DNA from: Ewingella sp. CoE-038-23
GTDB taxonomy: Bacteria; Pseudomonadota; Gammaproteobacteria; Enterobacterales; Enterobacteriaceae
DNA length: 64,000 nucleotides
Assembly (NCBI RefSeq): GCF_040419245.1
Contig: NZ_JAZHOH010000001.1
Coordinates: 3,658,001 to 3,722,000, forward strand
Direction: 5' to 3'
A program made the position numbers and the translations under genes. Numbering within the stretch: position 1 is the first letter of the stretch; every line of letters begins with the position of its first letter. This document shows positions 15,186 through 26,015 of this stretch, piece by piece. Below the pieces are notes generated by a model, which did not search any database, was not told the DNA's origin, and saw only the letters and a program-made list of their open reading frames with translations.

Positions 15186-15293
15186 GAAAATACCCGGTAG
15201 AACCAGTGCATGATCGCAATGCGCATTAGTCTGAAACCTCTTTGACGGCTTGTCTATGAGATTTAAGCAGCAGGTGGAAAAAGAGAGCGACCA

Positions 15294-15324
15294 CAAAAAA
15301 TAAAGCGCCGCAAAGGCGGCGCTT
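15294..15324 (-). terminator. Rho-independent terminator of frr
   Basis: On the minus strand AAGCGCCGC pairs with GCGGCGCTT around a 4-nt loop, followed by a T-rich run (TTTATTTTTT). It begins about 20 bp after the frr stop. Confidence 0.9.
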
Positions 15325-15344
15325 GGAGGAAGACAAGTTGTGGA

Positions 15345-15902
15345 TTAGAACTCCATCAACTCGGTTTCTTTCTCGGCTAGTGCGACGTCAATTTTCTTGA
15401 TGAACATATCCGTCATTTTCTGGATATCATCCTGAGAACGACGATCTTCATCTTCACTGATTTCTTTATCTTTCAGCAAAGCTTTGGTCTTATCGTTAGC
15501 GTCGCGGCGTACGTTACGCACGGAAACGCGGCCCTGCTCGGCTTCAGAACGCACAACTTTGATCAGGTCTTTACGACGCTCTTCTGTCAGCGCTGGCAGT
15601 GGAACGCGGATAGTGGCGCCAGCAGAAGATGGGTTAAGACCCAAATCAGAGGTCATGATGGCCTTTTCAACAGCGGCGCTGATTGAACGGTCAAACACGG
15701 AGATAGCCAGAGTACGGGAATCTTCAACCGTTACCTGCGCTAACTGACGCAGTGGCGTGGCAGAACCGTAGTAGTCGACCATGATGCCGTCGAGGATACC
15801 CGGTGAAGCACGGCCAGTACGGATTTTGCTGATATGGTTTTTGAATGCTTCGACGCATTTTTCCATGCGGATTTCAGCATCTTTTTTAATGTCGTTAATC
15901 AC
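15345..15902 (-). CDS. frr: Ribosome recycling factor
   Basis: Splits the post-termination ribosome together with EF-G. The 185-residue length equals that of E. coli RRF. The sequence shows the helical N-terminus with [15 protein letters not shown] and the conserved RRDANDKTK segment. It stands between pyrH and ispC, with its own terminator directly downstream. The rpsB-tsf-pyrH-frr order is conserved across Enterobacterales. Confidence 0.98.
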   Translation of the reverse strand: MINDIKKDAEIRMEKCVEAFKNHISKIRTGRASPGILDGIMVDYYGSATPLRQLAQVTVEDSRTLAISVFDRSISAAVEKAIMTSDLGLNPSSAGATIRVPLPALTEERRKDLIKVVRSEAEQGRVSVRNVRRDANDKTKALLKDKEISEDEDRRSQDDIQKMTDMFIKKIDVALAEKETELMEF

Positions 15903-15967
15903 GTTGCGAACCCTTAAGAACTGGTTACTTGGCAGACCATAGCATTAGTATAGTCCGTGAATACTCA

Positions 15968-15985
15968 TGCCAGCCAAGGCTGGCA
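15968..15985. repeat. Short GC-rich inverted repeat between pyrH and frr
   Basis: TGCCAGCC and GGCTGGCA form an 8-bp stem with a 2-nt centre. There is no U tract on either side. It lies in the 124-bp pyrH-frr gap. Its role is unknown; it could be an attenuator or a protein-binding dyad. Confidence 0.4.
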
Positions 15986-16026
15986 AACTTGCTTATGATT
16001 TCTTGCCAGCAGTGGCAGGGGGAAGA

Positions 16027-16758
16027 TTATTCACCGCGAGAAATCAGCGTACCTTCGTTTTCACCCATCACTACGCGGCGCAGTGCGCCCGGCTTATTCA
16101 TATTGAAGACGCGAATTGGCAAGTTGTGATCGCGAGCCAGCGTAAAAGCCGCCAAATCCATCACTTTCAGTTCTTGCTCAAGCACTTCTTGGTAAGTCAG
16201 TTGTTCGTACAGCGTGGCGTCTGGATTTTTCACTGGATCAGCAGAGTAAACGCCATCAACTTTGGTCGCTTTTAACACCACGTCGGCTTCGATTTCGATA
16301 CCGCGCAGGCATGCTGCTGAGTCAGTAGTGAAGAAAGGATTGCCGGTACCCGCAGAGAAAATGACCACGCGATTGTGACGCAGCAGGCTGATAGCCTCGG
16401 CCCAGCTGTAGTTGTCACACACGCCGTTAAGCGGAATAGCGGACATCAGGCGAGCGTTCACATAGGCACGGTGTAATGCATCCCGCATTGCCAGACCATT
16501 CATCACTGTAGCCAGCATACCCATGTGGTCGCCCACAACACGGTTCATACCGGCTTGTGCCAGGCCTGCACCACGGAACAGGTTCCCACCGCCAATGACC
16601 ACACCGACCTGAATGCCGAGCTCAACCAGCTCTTTGACTTCCTGAGCCATGCGATCCAAAACGCTTGCATCGATACCAAAACCTTCGCTGCCCTGCAGGG
16701 CTTCGCCACTGAGTTTTAGCAGAATACGCTGATAAACGGGTTTCGCATTGGTAGCCAT
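16027..16758 (-). CDS. pyrH: Uridylate kinase
   Basis: Phosphorylates UMP to UDP in pyrimidine nucleotide synthesis; a hexameric amino-acid-kinase-fold enzyme. The ATG at 16758 gives 243 residues beginning [21 protein letters not shown], aligned with the E. coli start. An in-frame ATG 21 bp upstream adds residues not found in the family. Glycine-rich phosphate-binding segments [10 protein letters not shown] and [11 protein letters not shown] and the UMP-site region [13 protein letters not shown] are present. Confidence 0.97.
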   Translation of the reverse strand: MATNAKPVYQRILLKLSGEALQGSEGFGIDASVLDRMAQEVKELVELGIQVGVVIGGGNLFRGAGLAQAGMNRVVGDHMGMLATVMNGLAMRDALHRAYVNARLMSAIPLNGVCDNYSWAEAISLLRHNRVVIFSAGTGNPFFTTDSAACLRGIEIEADVVLKATKVDGVYSADPVKNPDATLYEQLTYQEVLEQELKVMDLAAFTLARDHNLPIRVFNMNKPGALRRVVMGENEGTLISRGE

Positions 16759-16863
16759 GGTGTCTGTCCTAAGAAGCAATGTGTCGTAATGGGAATCAAT
16801 CTATACATCATAGCGTTGTTAAAAAGAGACAGCGCACAATGTTATTGGAATTTGGGGCTGGAT

Positions 16864-16893
16864 AAAACGGAACCGCCAATCTTCAGCGGTTCC
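16864..16893 (-). terminator. Terminator downstream of tsf
   Basis: GGAACCGC and GCGGTTCC form an 8-bp stem with a 9-nt loop. On the minus strand this is followed by GTTTTAT. It begins 23 bp after the tsf stop and separates tsf from pyrH. Confidence 0.75.
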
Positions 16894-16915
16894 ATTTTAG
16901 AGCATCAACTACGAA

Positions 16916-17767
16916 TTAAGACTGTTTAGTCATTGCTGCAACTTCAGCAGCAAAGTCAGTCTCAACTTTAGCGATACCTTCACCAACTTCGAAACGGATG
17001 AAGTTGATAACGTCAGCTTTGTGCTCTTTCAGCACTTCGCCAACAGATTTGCTTGGGTCGATAACGAAAGGCTGACCAGTCAGAGAAACTTCGCCGGTGA
17101 ATTTCTTCATGCGGCCTTCAACCATTTTCTCTGCGATTTCTTTCGGCTTGCCAGACTGCATCGCGATGTCGAGCTGAACTTGGTACTCTTTCTCTACCAC
17201 TTCAGCAGACACGTCTTCTGGTTTAACGAATTCTGGCTTGCTTGCAGCGATGTGCATAGCAACTTGCTTAACCAGCTCTTCGTCAGCGCCTTTAGCAGCA
17301 ACCAGAACACCGATGCGAGCACCGTGCAGGTAGCTACCCAGAACTTCGCCTTCCAGAGTAGAAACACGGCGAATATTGATGTTTTCACCGATTTTAGCAA
17401 CCAGAGCGATACGCTCTTCTTCGAACTGAGCTTTCAGAACGTCAACGTCAGTGATTTTGCCAGCAACAGCGGCGTCCAGCACTTTGTCAGCAAACGCTTG
17501 GAAACCAGCATCTTTAGCAACGAAGTCAGTCTGGCAGTTAACTTCCAGAATCACACCGTAGTTGCCTTCGATCTTGGTTTTGATCACGCCGTCAGCAGCT
17601 ACGTTGCCTGCTTTCTTAGCAGCTTTGATCGCGCCAGATTTACGCATGTTTTCGATTGCCAGCTCGATGTCGCCGTTAGCTTCAACCAGAGCTTTCTTAC
17701 AATCCATCATGCCAGCGCCAGTACGTTCGCGCAGTTCTTTTACCAGGGCAGCGGTAATATCAGCCAT
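16916..17767 (-). CDS. tsf: Translation elongation factor Ts
   Basis: Guanine-nucleotide exchange factor for EF-Tu. The ATG at 17767 gives 283 residues, the same as E. coli, starting [20 protein letters not shown] (UBA-like N-domain). The conserved TDFVAKD motif of the core that contacts the EF-Tu nucleotide site is present. An in-frame start at 17827 would add 20 unrelated residues. It follows rpsB across a 274-bp gap that holds an attenuator hairpin and a long palindromic repeat, longer than a simple operon junction. Confidence 0.98.
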   Translation of the reverse strand: MADITAALVKELRERTGAGMMDCKKALVEANGDIELAIENMRKSGAIKAAKKAGNVAADGVIKTKIEGNYGVILEVNCQTDFVAKDAGFQAFADKVLDAAVAGKITDVDVLKAQFEEERIALVAKIGENINIRRVSTLEGEVLGSYLHGARIGVLVAAKGADEELVKQVAMHIAASKPEFVKPEDVSAEVVEKEYQVQLDIAMQSGKPKEIAEKMVEGRMKKFTGEVSLTGQPFVIDPSKSVGEVLKEHKADVINFIRFEVGEGIAKVETDFAAEVAAMTKQS

Positions 17768-17834
17768 TGTATTTTCCTCGATTATCTCGCTGCAAAAGAG
17801 ACTTTTGCGGTGAGATATTTCTCGCATTTAAGAT

Positions 17835-17861
17835 AAGCAAAGGGGGCCAATAAAGGCCCCC
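17835..17861 (-). terminator. Attenuator-like hairpin between rpsB and tsf
   Basis: On the minus strand GGGGGCC, a 6-nt loop and GGCCCCC are followed by TTTGCTT. It lies 68 bp before the tsf start. A partial terminator in this position is known between rpsB and tsf in E. coli and reduces transcription into tsf, so the same role is inferred. Confidence 0.65.
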
Positions 17862-17897
17862 TAACCAACATATTCAATACCTGGTTAATAAGGGCTC

Positions 17898-18025
17898 TAT
17901 ACCCGTCATAGTTCGAATTGTTTGTGCGTTGGCTACGTTCGTTCACCCTAGTCACATAGTTATCTATGCTCCCAGGGATTCTCTCTCTTGCCGCCTTCCT
18001 ACAACTCGAACTATTTAGGGTATAT
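17898..18025. repeat. Long palindromic intergenic repeat (about 128 bp)
   Basis: The ends are near-perfect inverted repeats: TATACCCGTCATAGTTCGA at the left pairs with TCGAACTATTTAGGGTATA at the right, about 23 bp with a few mismatches. An inner dyad CATAG-TTAT-CTATG sits in the middle. The segment GCCGCCTTCCT near the right end is typical of a repeat family I recall from Serratia, Yersinia and Pectobacterium intergenic regions; this is from memory and not searched. It lies wholly between rpsB and tsf, so it would be transcribed as a long hairpin. Confidence 0.75.
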
Positions 18026-18041
18026 ATGGGAGCCTGTCTTA

Positions 18042-18878
<837 letters not shown>

Positions 18879-18969
18879 TTATTACTTACGTTAATAAGTA
18901 CACATATGAGTGAGTGTTCGGCTTTAATCTCGTCCAGTTCCGAAGAGCTGTAGCGGATTGCCGGCGCGC

Positions 18970-18999
18970 TTTATACCATAATTCACGACCTGACGGCAA
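18970..18999 (-). promoter_or_regulatory. Probable rpsB promoter with GC-rich discriminator
   Basis: On the minus strand TTGCCG (18999-18994) and TATAAA (18975-18970) are spaced by 18 bp and followed by GCGCGCC. A GC-rich discriminator is typical of stringently controlled ribosomal-protein and rRNA promoters. The predicted start near 18963 gives a leader of about 195 nt that includes the t44-like element. Confidence 0.65.
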
Positions 19000-19138
19000 C
19001 TTTTGTTGGGAACTTTAGTTCGCGGAAAATGATAGTTTGGCAGGCAATATCAGGGCTGATACCATAAGTCTAAGCTAATTATTGACGACGTTTTAGCAGA
19101 ATGAAAGGCGTCAACACAGGATACCCGCAGGATCACCC

Positions 19139-19936
19139 ATGGCAATTTCAATCAAAACCCCTCAAGACATCGAAAAAATGCGCGTTGCTGGCCGTCTGGC
19201 TGCTGAAGTGCTGGAAATGATCGAACCTTACGTTAAGCCCGGCGTGAGCACTGGCGAATTAGACCGCATTTGTGCTGATCACATTAATAATAAGCAGCAG
19301 GCCGTTTCAGCCTGTCTGAATTATCACGGCTTCCCGAAATCTGTCTGCATCTCGATTAATGAAGTGGTTTGCCACGGAATTCCAAGCGAAGATAAGATTC
19401 TGAAAGACGGCGATATCGTGAATATCGACGTGACCGTTATTAAAGATGGCTTCCACGGTGACACCTCCAAGATGTTCATCGCCGGTAAACCGACCATTCT
19501 GGGTGAGCGCCTGTGCCGCATCACTCAGGAAAGCCTCTATCTGGCGCTGAAAATGGTTAAGCCGGGCATTCGCCTGCGCACGCTGGGTAAAGAGATCCAG
19601 AAATTCGTCGAAGCTGAAAACTTCTCCGTGGTTCGCGAGTACTGCGGCCACGGGATTGGTGAAGTCTTCCACGAAGAGCCACAGGTGCTGCACTATGATG
19701 CCGATGACGGCGGCGTGGTGCTGCAAGCCGGCATGGCATTCACTATCGAACCTATGGTTAATGCCGGTGATTACCGCATTCGCACCATGAAAGATGGCTG
19801 GACAGTAAAAACTAAAGATCGCAGCTTGTCGGCGCAATACGAGCATACTATTGTGGTCACCGAGAACGGTTGTGAAATTATGACGCTGCGTAAGGATGAC
19901 ACCATCCCGAATATCATTACGCACGACCAGCAGTGA
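19139..19936 (+). CDS. map: Methionine aminopeptidase
   Basis: Removes the initiator methionine from nascent proteins. The 265-residue type I enzyme has the pita-bread metal ligands D97 and D108 (NIDVTVIKDGFHGD), then the ligands in CGHGIGEVFHEEP (His), FTIEPM (Glu) and QYEHTIV (Glu). Catalytic H79 is in CHGIP. All positions agree with E. coli numbering. It is divergent from rpsB and ends before a strong terminator. Confidence 0.98.
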   Translation: MAISIKTPQDIEKMRVAGRLAAEVLEMIEPYVKPGVSTGELDRICADHINNKQQAVSACLNYHGFPKSVCISINEVVCHGIPSEDKILKDGDIVNIDVTVIKDGFHGDTSKMFIAGKPTILGERLCRITQESLYLALKMVKPGIRLRTLGKEIQKFVEAENFSVVREYCGHGIGEVFHEEPQVLHYDADDGGVVLQAGMAFTIEPMVNAGDYRIRTMKDGWTVKTKDRSLSAQYEHTIVVTENGCEIMTLRKDDTIPNIITHDQQ

Positions 19937-19972
19937 TCCCCTTCTGAAGAAGGCGGTTTAAATCTGGTGATC

Positions 19973-19996
19973 AAGCCGACGCAAGTCGGCTTTTTT
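19973..19996 (+). terminator. Terminator of map
   Basis: AAGCCGAC and GTCGGCTT form an 8-bp stem with the tetraloop GCAA, ending in six Ts. It directly precedes glnD, so glnD must have its own promoter or depend on read-through. Confidence 0.92.
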
Positions 19997-20012
19997 GTCT
20001 CTTACTGTAAGA

Positions 20013-22718
20013 ATGGGCTGCGCAAAAATGATTGAACATTCACCTGCTGAACAAGATCTTCCCACTCCGCCATCTTCGGAATCTCTTCCCGCGATCCCCC
20101 CGCAGCCCGCCTCCCCTATTACCTATCCTGACGATGATTTAACTCGCCAGAGCCTGAAACAGCATATGGAGCAGTTCCAGCTGTGGCTGGCCGATGCCTT
20201 TAATGCCGGGCAGCGCGCGGAAGAGCTGGTCGATGCACGCTCCCTGTTTATTGACCACCTGCTACAACGTCTGTGGACCTTTTACGGCTTCGACGATGTG
20301 CCGGAAACCGCCATGGTGGCCGTCGGCGGCTATGGGCGCGGCGAGCTGCACCCGCTGTCGGACATTGACGTTTTGGTCCTCAGCCAGCGCCGCCTCAACG
20401 ACGAGCAGGCGCAGCGCATCGGTGAGCTTATCACCCTGCTGTGGGACTTAAAGCTGGAAGTTGGCCACAGCGTTCGCACCCTCGAGGAGTGTCTGCTGGA
20501 AGGCTTGGCCGATCTCACCGTCGCCACTAACATGATTGAATCCCGGCTGATTTGCGGCGACGTCGCGCTGTTCCTCAGCATGCAAAAACACGTTTTCAGC
20601 GACGGTTTCTGGCCTTCGCCAACCTTCTTCCGCGCCAAGATTGACGAGCAGAACGAGCGCCACCAACGCTACCACGGTACCAGCTACAACCTCGAGCCGG
20701 ACATCAAAAGTAGCCCCGGCGGCCTGCGTGATATCCACACCATTTTATGGGTAGCCCGCCGCCACTTTGGCGCCACCTCTCTGGACGAAATGGTGGCCTT
20801 CGGCTTCCTCACCAAAGCCGAGCGCAATGAGCTGATTGAATGCCAGAGCTTCCTGTGGCGCATTCGCTTTGCGCTACATCTGGTGCTGCCGCGCTATGAC
20901 AACCGCCTGCTGTTCGACCGCCAGCTAAATGTCGCCCAACTGCTGCAATATCAGGGGGAAGGCAACGAGCCGGTCGAGCGGATGATGAAGGATTTCTACC
21001 GCATGACGCGCCGGGTTGGTGAGCTGAACCAGATGCTGCTTCAGCTGTTTGACGAAGCTATTTTGGCTATCGGGCCGAATGAAAAACCGCGCCCGCTCGA
21101 TGAGCATTTCCAATTACGCGGCGACCTGATTGACCTGCGCGACGAGTCGCTGTTTACTCAGCGCCCGGAAACCATCATCAGCATGTTCTACCTGATGGTG
21201 CGCCACCGCGAAATTAAGGGGATTTACTCCACCACCGTTCGCCTCCTGCGCCACGCGCGTCGCCATCTGAAAACGCCGCTATGCATGATCCCCGAAGCGC
21301 GCAGCATCTTTATGTCGATTCTGCGCCATCCGGGAGCCGTCTCCCGCGCGCTGGTGCCGATGCATCGCCACAGCGTGCTGTGGGCCTACATGCCGCAGTG
21401 GGGGCTGATTGTCGGCCAAATGCAGTTTGACCTGTTCCACGCCTACACCGTGGACGAACACACGATCCGCGTGCTGCAAAAGCTGGAAAGCTTCGCCGAT
21501 GAGGCCACTCGCCCGCGCCACCCGTTGTGCGTCGAGCTTTACCCGCGCCTGCCGCAGCCGGAATTACTGCTGATGGCCGCGCTGTTCCATGACATCGCCA
21601 AGGGCCGTGGCGGCGACCACTCGATTCTGGGCGCGCAGGATGTCTTGGAGTTCGCCGAGCTACACGGGCTGAATTCGCGCGAAACCCAGCTGGTCGCCTG
21701 GTTGGTGCGCTGTCACCTGCTGATGTCGGTTACCGCGCAGCGCCGCGACATTCAAGATCCGGCTGAAATTCAGCAGTTTGCCGCCGAAGTGCAGAGCGAA
21801 AATCGCCTGCGCTATCTGGTAAACCTGACCGTGGCGGATATTTGCGCCACCAACGAAACCCTGTGGAACAGCTGGAAGCAGAGCCTGATACGCGAGCTCT
21901 ATTTTGCTACCGAGAAGCAGCTGCGCCGTGGGATGCAGAACACGCCGGACCTGCGCGAACGGGTCCGTCACCACCGTCTTCAGGCTCTGGCCCTGCTGCG
22001 CATGGACAATATCGACGAAGAGGCGTTGCACCGCATCTGGAGCCGCTGCCGTGCCGACTACTTCCTGCGCCACTCGCCGAACCAGCTGGCCTGGCACGCC
22101 CGCCACCTGCTGGAGCATGACTCCACCAAGCCACTGGTGCTGGTCAGTCGGCAGGCGACGCGCGGCGGCACGGAGATTTTCATCTGGAGCCCGGACCGCC
22201 CTTACCTGTTTGCCACCGTGGCCGGGGAGCTGGATCGCCGCAACCTGAGCATCCACGACGCGCAGATTTTCACTAACCGCGACGGCATGGCGATGGACAC
22301 CTTTATCGTGCTTGAGCCGGACGGCAGCCCGCTGGCGCTGGACCGCCACGAGGTGATCCGTCATGCCTTAGAGCAGTCCATGACGCAGGCTTATCAGCCG
22401 CCGCGTGCGCGCCGCCCTTCGCCAAAATTGCGCCACTTCAGCGTGCCGACCGAGGTCAGCTTCCTGCCGACTCACACCGACAGACGCAGCTACATGGAAC
22501 TGGTCGCGCTCGATCAGCCCGGCCTGCTGGCGCGGGTGGGGGAAGTGTTCTCTGATTTGGGGCTGTCACTGCACGGCGCGCGCATCTCCACCATCGGCGA
22601 GCGCGTTGAGGATTTATTCATTCTGGCGAATGGCGAACGCCGCGCGCTGGACAAAAAAACCCGTCAGGAAATTCAGCGTCGTCTTACCGAGGCGCTCAAC
22701 CCTAACGATAAAATGTGA
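20013..22718 (+). CDS. glnD: Bifunctional uridylyltransferase/uridylyl-removing enzyme GlnD
   Basis: Nitrogen sensor that uridylylates and deuridylylates the PII proteins in response to glutamine. Domains in order: nucleotidyltransferase ([15 protein letters not shown] near residue 105), an HD hydrolase domain ([13 protein letters not shown] near 530), and two C-terminal ACT domains (starts near 705 and 820) that bind glutamine. The start is uncertain: ATG at 20013 gives 901 residues and ATG at 20028 gives 896, against 890 in E. coli. Neither has a clear Shine-Dalgarno sequence. A TTG at 19995 lies inside the map terminator and is unlikely. The gene is locally GC-rich compared with its flanks. 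Confidence 0.96.
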   Translation: MGCAKMIEHSPAEQDLPTPPSSESLPAIPPQPASPITYPDDDLTRQSLKQHMEQFQLWLADAFNAGQRAEELVDARSLFIDHLLQRLWTFYGFDDVPETAMVAVGGYGRGELHPLSDIDVLVLSQRRLNDEQAQRIGELITLLWDLKLEVGHSVRTLEECLLEGLADLTVATNMIESRLICGDVALFLSMQKHVFSDGFWPSPTFFRAKIDEQNERHQRYHGTSYNLEPDIKSSPGGLRDIHTILWVARRHFGATSLDEMVAFGFLTKAERNELIECQSFLWRIRFALHLVLPRYDNRLLFDRQLNVAQLLQYQGEGNEPVERMMKDFYRMTRRVGELNQMLLQLFDEAILAIGPNEKPRPLDEHFQLRGDLIDLRDESLFTQRPETIISMFYLMVRHREIKGIYSTTVRLLRHARRHLKTPLCMIPEARSIFMSILRHPGAVSRALVPMHRHSVLWAYMPQWGLIVGQMQFDLFHAYTVDEHTIRVLQKLESFADEATRPRHPLCVELYPRLPQPELLLMAALFHDIAKGRGGDHSILGAQDVLEFAELHGLNSRETQLVAWLVRCHLLMSVTAQRRDIQDPAEIQQFAAEVQSENRLRYLVNLTVADICATNETLWNSWKQSLIRELYFATEKQLRRGMQNTPDLRERVRHHRLQALALLRMDNIDEEALHRIWSRCRADYFLRHSPNQLAWHARHLLEHDSTKPLVLVSRQATRGGTEIFIWSPDRPYLFATVAGELDRRNLSIHDAQIFTNRDGMAMDTFIVLEPDGSPLALDRHEVIRHALEQSMTQAYQPPRARRPSPKLRHFSVPTEVSFLPTHTDRRSYMELVALDQPGLLARVGEVFSDLGLSLHGARISTIGERVEDLFILANGERRALDKKTRQEIQRRLTEALNPNDKM

Positions 22719-22766
22719 TACAAAGAATATTAACTTTTTAACACCACTATCAGGAAAGAGAACAGG

Positions 22767-23591
22767 ATGCAGCAACTACAAACCCTAATTGAAGAAGCCT
22801 TCGAACGTCGCGCAGACATTACGCCGACAAACGTAGACAGCGTAACCCGTGATGCCGTGACTCAAGTGATCAATAAGATCGACAGCGGCGAACTGCGCGT
22901 TGCAGAAAAAATTGATGGTCAGTGGGTAACGCATCAGTGGCTAAAGAAGGCAGTGCTGCTCTCTTTCAGAATCAATGACAACGAAGTGATGGAAGGCGCG
23001 GAAAACCGCTTCTACGACAAAGTCCCAATGAAATTCGCCGAATACGACGAAGCGCGCTTCAAGCGTGAAGGCTTCCGCGTCGTGCCACCAGCCGCTGTGC
23101 GCAAAGGTGCATTTATCGCCCGTAACGTGGTGCTGATGCCTTCTTACGTCAACATCGGCGCGTTCGTTGATGAAGGCACCATGGTTGATACTTGGGCGAC
23201 CGTAGGCTCTTGTGCGCAGATCGGTAAAAACGTTCACCTGTCTGGCGGCGTGGGCATCGGCGGCGTTCTCGAGCCACTGCAGGCAAACCCAACGATCATC
23301 GAAGATAACTGCTTCATCGGCGCGCGTTCAGAAATCGTGGAAGGTGTGATCGTTGAAGAAGGCTCAGTGATTTCCATGGGCGTTTACATCGGTCAAAGCA
23401 CCAAGATTTATGACCGTGAAACCGGCGAAGTGCATTACGGCCGTGTGCCAGCAGGCTCAGTCGTGGTTTCCGGCAACCTGCCTTCTAAAGATGGCAAATA
23501 CAGCCTGTACTGTGCGGTGATCGTTAAGAAAGTGGATGCCAAAACCTTGGGCAAAACCGGTCTTAATGAGTTATTGCGTTCCATCGACTAA
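22767..23591 (+). CDS. dapD: 2,3,4,5-tetrahydropyridine-2,6-dicarboxylate N-succinyltransferase
   Basis: Succinylates tetrahydrodipicolinate in the lysine/diaminopimelate pathway, feeding peptidoglycan and lysine synthesis. The 274-residue length equals E. coli. The C-terminal half is a left-handed beta helix with hexapeptide repeats (about 105-235), including [23 protein letters not shown] and the cofactor region [18 protein letters not shown]. It lies 48 bp after glnD with an AACAGG ribosome site. Confidence 0.98.
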   Translation: MQQLQTLIEEAFERRADITPTNVDSVTRDAVTQVINKIDSGELRVAEKIDGQWVTHQWLKKAVLLSFRINDNEVMEGAENRFYDKVPMKFAEYDEARFKREGFRVVPPAAVRKGAFIARNVVLMPSYVNIGAFVDEGTMVDTWATVGSCAQIGKNVHLSGGVGIGGVLEPLQANPTIIEDNCFIGARSEIVEGVIVEEGSVISMGVYIGQSTKIYDRETGEVHYGRVPAGSVVVSGNLPSKDGKYSLYCAVIVKKVDAKTLGKTGLNELLRSID

Positions 23592-23601
23592 ACTCAATTT
23601 G

Positions 23602-23628
23602 GCGGGTGAATTTACCCGCTATTTTATT
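23602..23628 (+). terminator. Terminator of dapD
   Basis: GCGGGT and ACCCGC form a 6-bp stem with a 6-nt AT loop, followed by TATTTTATT. It begins 10 bp after the dapD stop. Confidence 0.7.
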
Positions 23629-23750
23629 GATGTGATTCCCTTTTATGACGGCCGTTTTTATCATGGGAAACTGTGCCTTAAATCAATGATAATGGCCGTC
23701 GTTTCGCTCATTATGACAACTTCCTAGTAGAATCTAATAAAGGTGGCGCT

Positions 23751-24140
23751 ATGTATGACAACCTGAAAAGCTTGGGTATTACGAATCCTGACGACATCGA
23801 TCGTTACAGCCTGCGTCAGGAGGCCAATAACGACATTCTGAAGATCTACTTCCGCAAAGATAAAGGCGAGTTTTTTGCTAAAAGCGTGAAGTTTAAGTAC
23901 CCACGCCAGCGTAAAACGATCGTGGCCGACAATGCGGGCCAAGGCTATAAAGAAATTCACGAAATCAGCCCGAATCTTCGCTATGTCATTGATGAGTTAG
24001 ATCAAATCTGTCAGCGCGATCAGGTTGAAGTCGATCTGAAACGTAAAATTCTTGATGACCTGCGTCATTTGGAATCCGTGGTGGCAAACAAGATCACCGA
24101 GATCGAATCTGATCTGGAAAAACTGACCAGCGGCCGATAA
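23751..24140 (+). CDS. yaeH: DUF3461 family protein YaeH
   Basis: Small cytosolic protein of 129 residues, nearly identical over its length to E. coli YaeH (128 residues): [13 protein letters not shown], then [17 protein letters not shown] and [15 protein letters not shown]. It is acidic and helical toward the C-terminus. No biochemical function is established that I know of. It is the last gene of the block syntenic with E. coli 4 min; the next gene, yqcA, belongs to the 63-min block. Confidence 0.93.
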   Translation: MYDNLKSLGITNPDDIDRYSLRQEANNDILKIYFRKDKGEFFAKSVKFKYPRQRKTIVADNAGQGYKEIHEISPNLRYVIDELDQICQRDQVEVDLKRKILDDLRHLESVVANKITEIESDLEKLTSGR

Positions 24141-24169
24141 GTTTCGACTCCCGCCGCGTTCGGTTGATA

Positions 24170-24205
24170 TAAAAAAAGGTCAGGTGAATAACCTGACCTT
24201 TTTTA
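24170..24205. terminator. Bidirectional terminator between yaeH and yqcA
   Basis: AAGGTCAGG and CCTGACCTT form a stem with a 7-nt loop, flanked by an A run on the left and a T run on the right. It can terminate both convergent genes. Confidence 0.92.
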
Positions 24206-24226
24206 TTGCCGCTGCGACATGAAAGC

Positions 24227-24676
24227 TTATTTAAGCAGCTGGCCCCATTTTTCAGCCCAAGGAACCGCCACGGTTTCCGGCTCGGCGGTTTCCATGGCAT
24301 CAATTTCCAGCAAATCGCCAAGACGCGATGCGCCCTGCTCTTGCAGCAAATCATCCATTTTATGGCCGCCGCCGCAGAAGTGATCGTAGCTGCTGTCGCC
24401 CAGAGCAATTACCCCGTAGCGCAGTTCAGGCTGATAACCGACGGTGTCGCGGATAGCCTCAAACAGCGGCTTGATGCTGTCCGGCAGGTCGCCCTGTCCG
24501 GTGGTAGAGGTAATGACCAGGGCAAAATGGTGACGATAATATTGCCAGGCTTCCAATGTGCCTTCTTCGAACAGTTTCACCTGATGCCCTTGCTTCTTAA
24601 GAACAGTTTCAGCCTCTTCTGCTACCAGCAGCGCATTGCCGTAAACGGTGCCGACAAAAATACCAATCTCAGCCAT
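24227..24676 (-). CDS. yqcA: Flavodoxin YqcA
   Basis: FMN-binding short flavodoxin of the MioC/YqcA type, 149 residues. The N-terminal phosphate loop GTVYGNA lies at residues 9-15. The flavin-contact segments [12 protein letters not shown] and [15 protein letters not shown] are present. Its redox partner is not established. It is the third gene of the yqcC-truC-yqcA run and lies 41 bp after truC, the same order as in E. coli. Confidence 0.95.
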   Translation of the reverse strand: MAEIGIFVGTVYGNALLVAEEAETVLKKQGHQVKLFEEGTLEAWQYYRHHFALVITSTTGQGDLPDSIKPLFEAIRDTVGYQPELRYGVIALGDSSYDHFCGGGHKMDDLLQEQGASRLGDLLEIDAMETAEPETVAVPWAEKWGQLLK

Positions 24677-24717
24677 GGTGTAATTCCCTCGTTAATCTAA
24701 AAGTCATTAAAAAATTG

Positions 24718-25488
24718 TTAGATATCCTGACCGCAGTCGGCAGCAAACTCAACCCTTTCAAGTGCAGGGACACGCGCCAGCCAGCCGAAACGTTCTACCA
24801 AACTTTGCCAGCGATTATCCCACTTGGCGGTGATCTCCAGCATCTCGCCAGTCACCGGGTGAGGCAATTGCAGATGGCTGGCGTGCAGCATTAAGCCGGG
24901 GCAGCCAAAGTGCTCGACCATGCCGCGGTTTTGCTTCAGGTCGCCGTGGGCGCTGTCACCCAAAATCGGATGGCGAAGGTGAGTCATATGGCGGCGCAGC
25001 TGGTGCTTGCGGCCGGTCTCCGGTTTAAGCTCAACCAAGCTGTAGCGCGCCGTGTCGTAACGCCCAACCGGCACGGGCATCTCCACCTGAGCCAGCACGC
25101 GATAGTGCGTCACGGCAGGCTGAGGGGCTTTGTCAGGGTTGGCGAACTTATCGGCAATCTTGTCCAGCTCTTCGGTCAAAGGATAATCCAGCGTGGCGTC
25201 TTCAGCCACATAGCCGCGCACCACCGCGTGGTAAGTCTTATTCATTTGGCGCGTTTCGAGCTGCTGCGACAGCAGTCGGGCGACCTCGCTGGAGAGTGCG
25301 AACAGCAGCACGCCCGAGGTCGGCTTATCCAGTCGATGCACGGTAAACACATGCTGACCAATTTGATCGCGCAACGTTTGCATCGCAAAAACGGTTTCAT
25401 GTTTGTCCAGCCAGCTACGATGAACCAACATGCCAGCGGGCTTGTTCACCGCCACCAGATGCTCGTCCTGATACAAAATTTCCAGCAT
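24718..25488 (-). CDS. truC: tRNA pseudouridine(65) synthase
   Basis: RluA-family pseudouridine synthase that modifies U65 of certain tRNAs. The 256-residue protein carries the family motif HRLDKPTSG with catalytic D54, and the RKHQLRRHMTHLRHPILGD block. It has no S4 domain, as expected for TruC. It starts 1 bp before the end of the yqcC spacer, so the two are almost certainly co-transcribed. Confidence 0.96.
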   Translation of the reverse strand: MLEILYQDEHLVAVNKPAGMLVHRSWLDKHETVFAMQTLRDQIGQHVFTVHRLDKPTSGVLLFALSSEVARLLSQQLETRQMNKTYHAVVRGYVAEDATLDYPLTEELDKIADKFANPDKAPQPAVTHYRVLAQVEMPVPVGRYDTARYSLVELKPETGRKHQLRRHMTHLRHPILGDSAHGDLKQNRGMVEHFGCPGLMLHASHLQLPHPVTGEMLEITAKWDNRWQSLVERFGWLARVPALERVEFAADCGQDI

Positions 25489-25489
25489 G

Positions 25490-25813
25490 TCAGTCTTCTA
25501 TATTCAGCAAATCGTCCAGACGCTGCAGCTCAGCCAGCAGGGAGTGAGCCTCAGGCAAGGCGACTTCGAAATAAGGCGTAATCGCAAAGCGGGTCGGTAA
25601 ATCGGCTTCGGCGGCCAATAAAGCAAACATCCTTGGTACCAGCACCCATTGCAGCCACTGCTCGGCATTCATGGTGTCGACGGAGAAAGGCTCAACGCTG
25701 TCAAAGGCTTCCGCCTCGGGTGGCACTTCGCTCCACAGGTCCAGCCGACGCATAGCCTGTTCAATATCGTGTAAAATATGGCGAACCTGATTTTCTGTAC
25801 TTTCTGAACTCAT
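25490..25813 (-). CDS. yqcC: YqcC family protein (DUF446)
   Basis: Small all-helical protein of unknown function. The ATG at 25813 gives 107 residues (E. coli 109). It has the conserved core VDTMNAEQWLQWVLVPRM and the C-terminal AELQRLDDLL. An in-frame ATG at 25849 would extend the N-terminus by 12 residues unlike the family. A GAGAGAG ribosome site precedes 25813. It is the first gene of yqcC-truC-yqcA. Confidence 0.92.
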   Translation of the reverse strand: MSSESTENQVRHILHDIEQAMRRLDLWSEVPPEAEAFDSVEPFSVDTMNAEQWLQWVLVPRMFALLAAEADLPTRFAITPYFEVALPEAHSLLAELQRLDDLLNIED

Positions 25814-26015
25814 CGCACTCTCTCTGCATTCATTATTCGTGGGCGTCAAAGGCTCTCACAAAGTGGCAAAGCATAGCATTGAAGCCGTAAGGCCCCAACT
25901 GCCAGCTATGCCCCTTCTAAGCTTATCGCTAATTCTTATCTATAGGTTTTTCATACTGGTACTTAGCGTGGTCTGCGGGCAAAATAATCCAACTTTACAT
26001 AACTTGACGCTGACT

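Noticed and set aside
17021..17836. 271-codon plus-strand open frame antisense to tsf
   Set aside because: It is a shadow of a highly expressed gene with biased codons: phenylalanine-, asparagine- and serine-rich, with no recognisable domain and no ribosome site.
19995..20012. TTG start for glnD at 19995
   Set aside because: It lies in the U tract of the map terminator, has no ribosome site, and adds residues not found in the family.
21660..22364. 234-codon minus-strand open frame inside glnD
   Set aside because: High-GC antisense shadow of glnD; the sense strand encodes the conserved HD and ACT domains across the whole interval.
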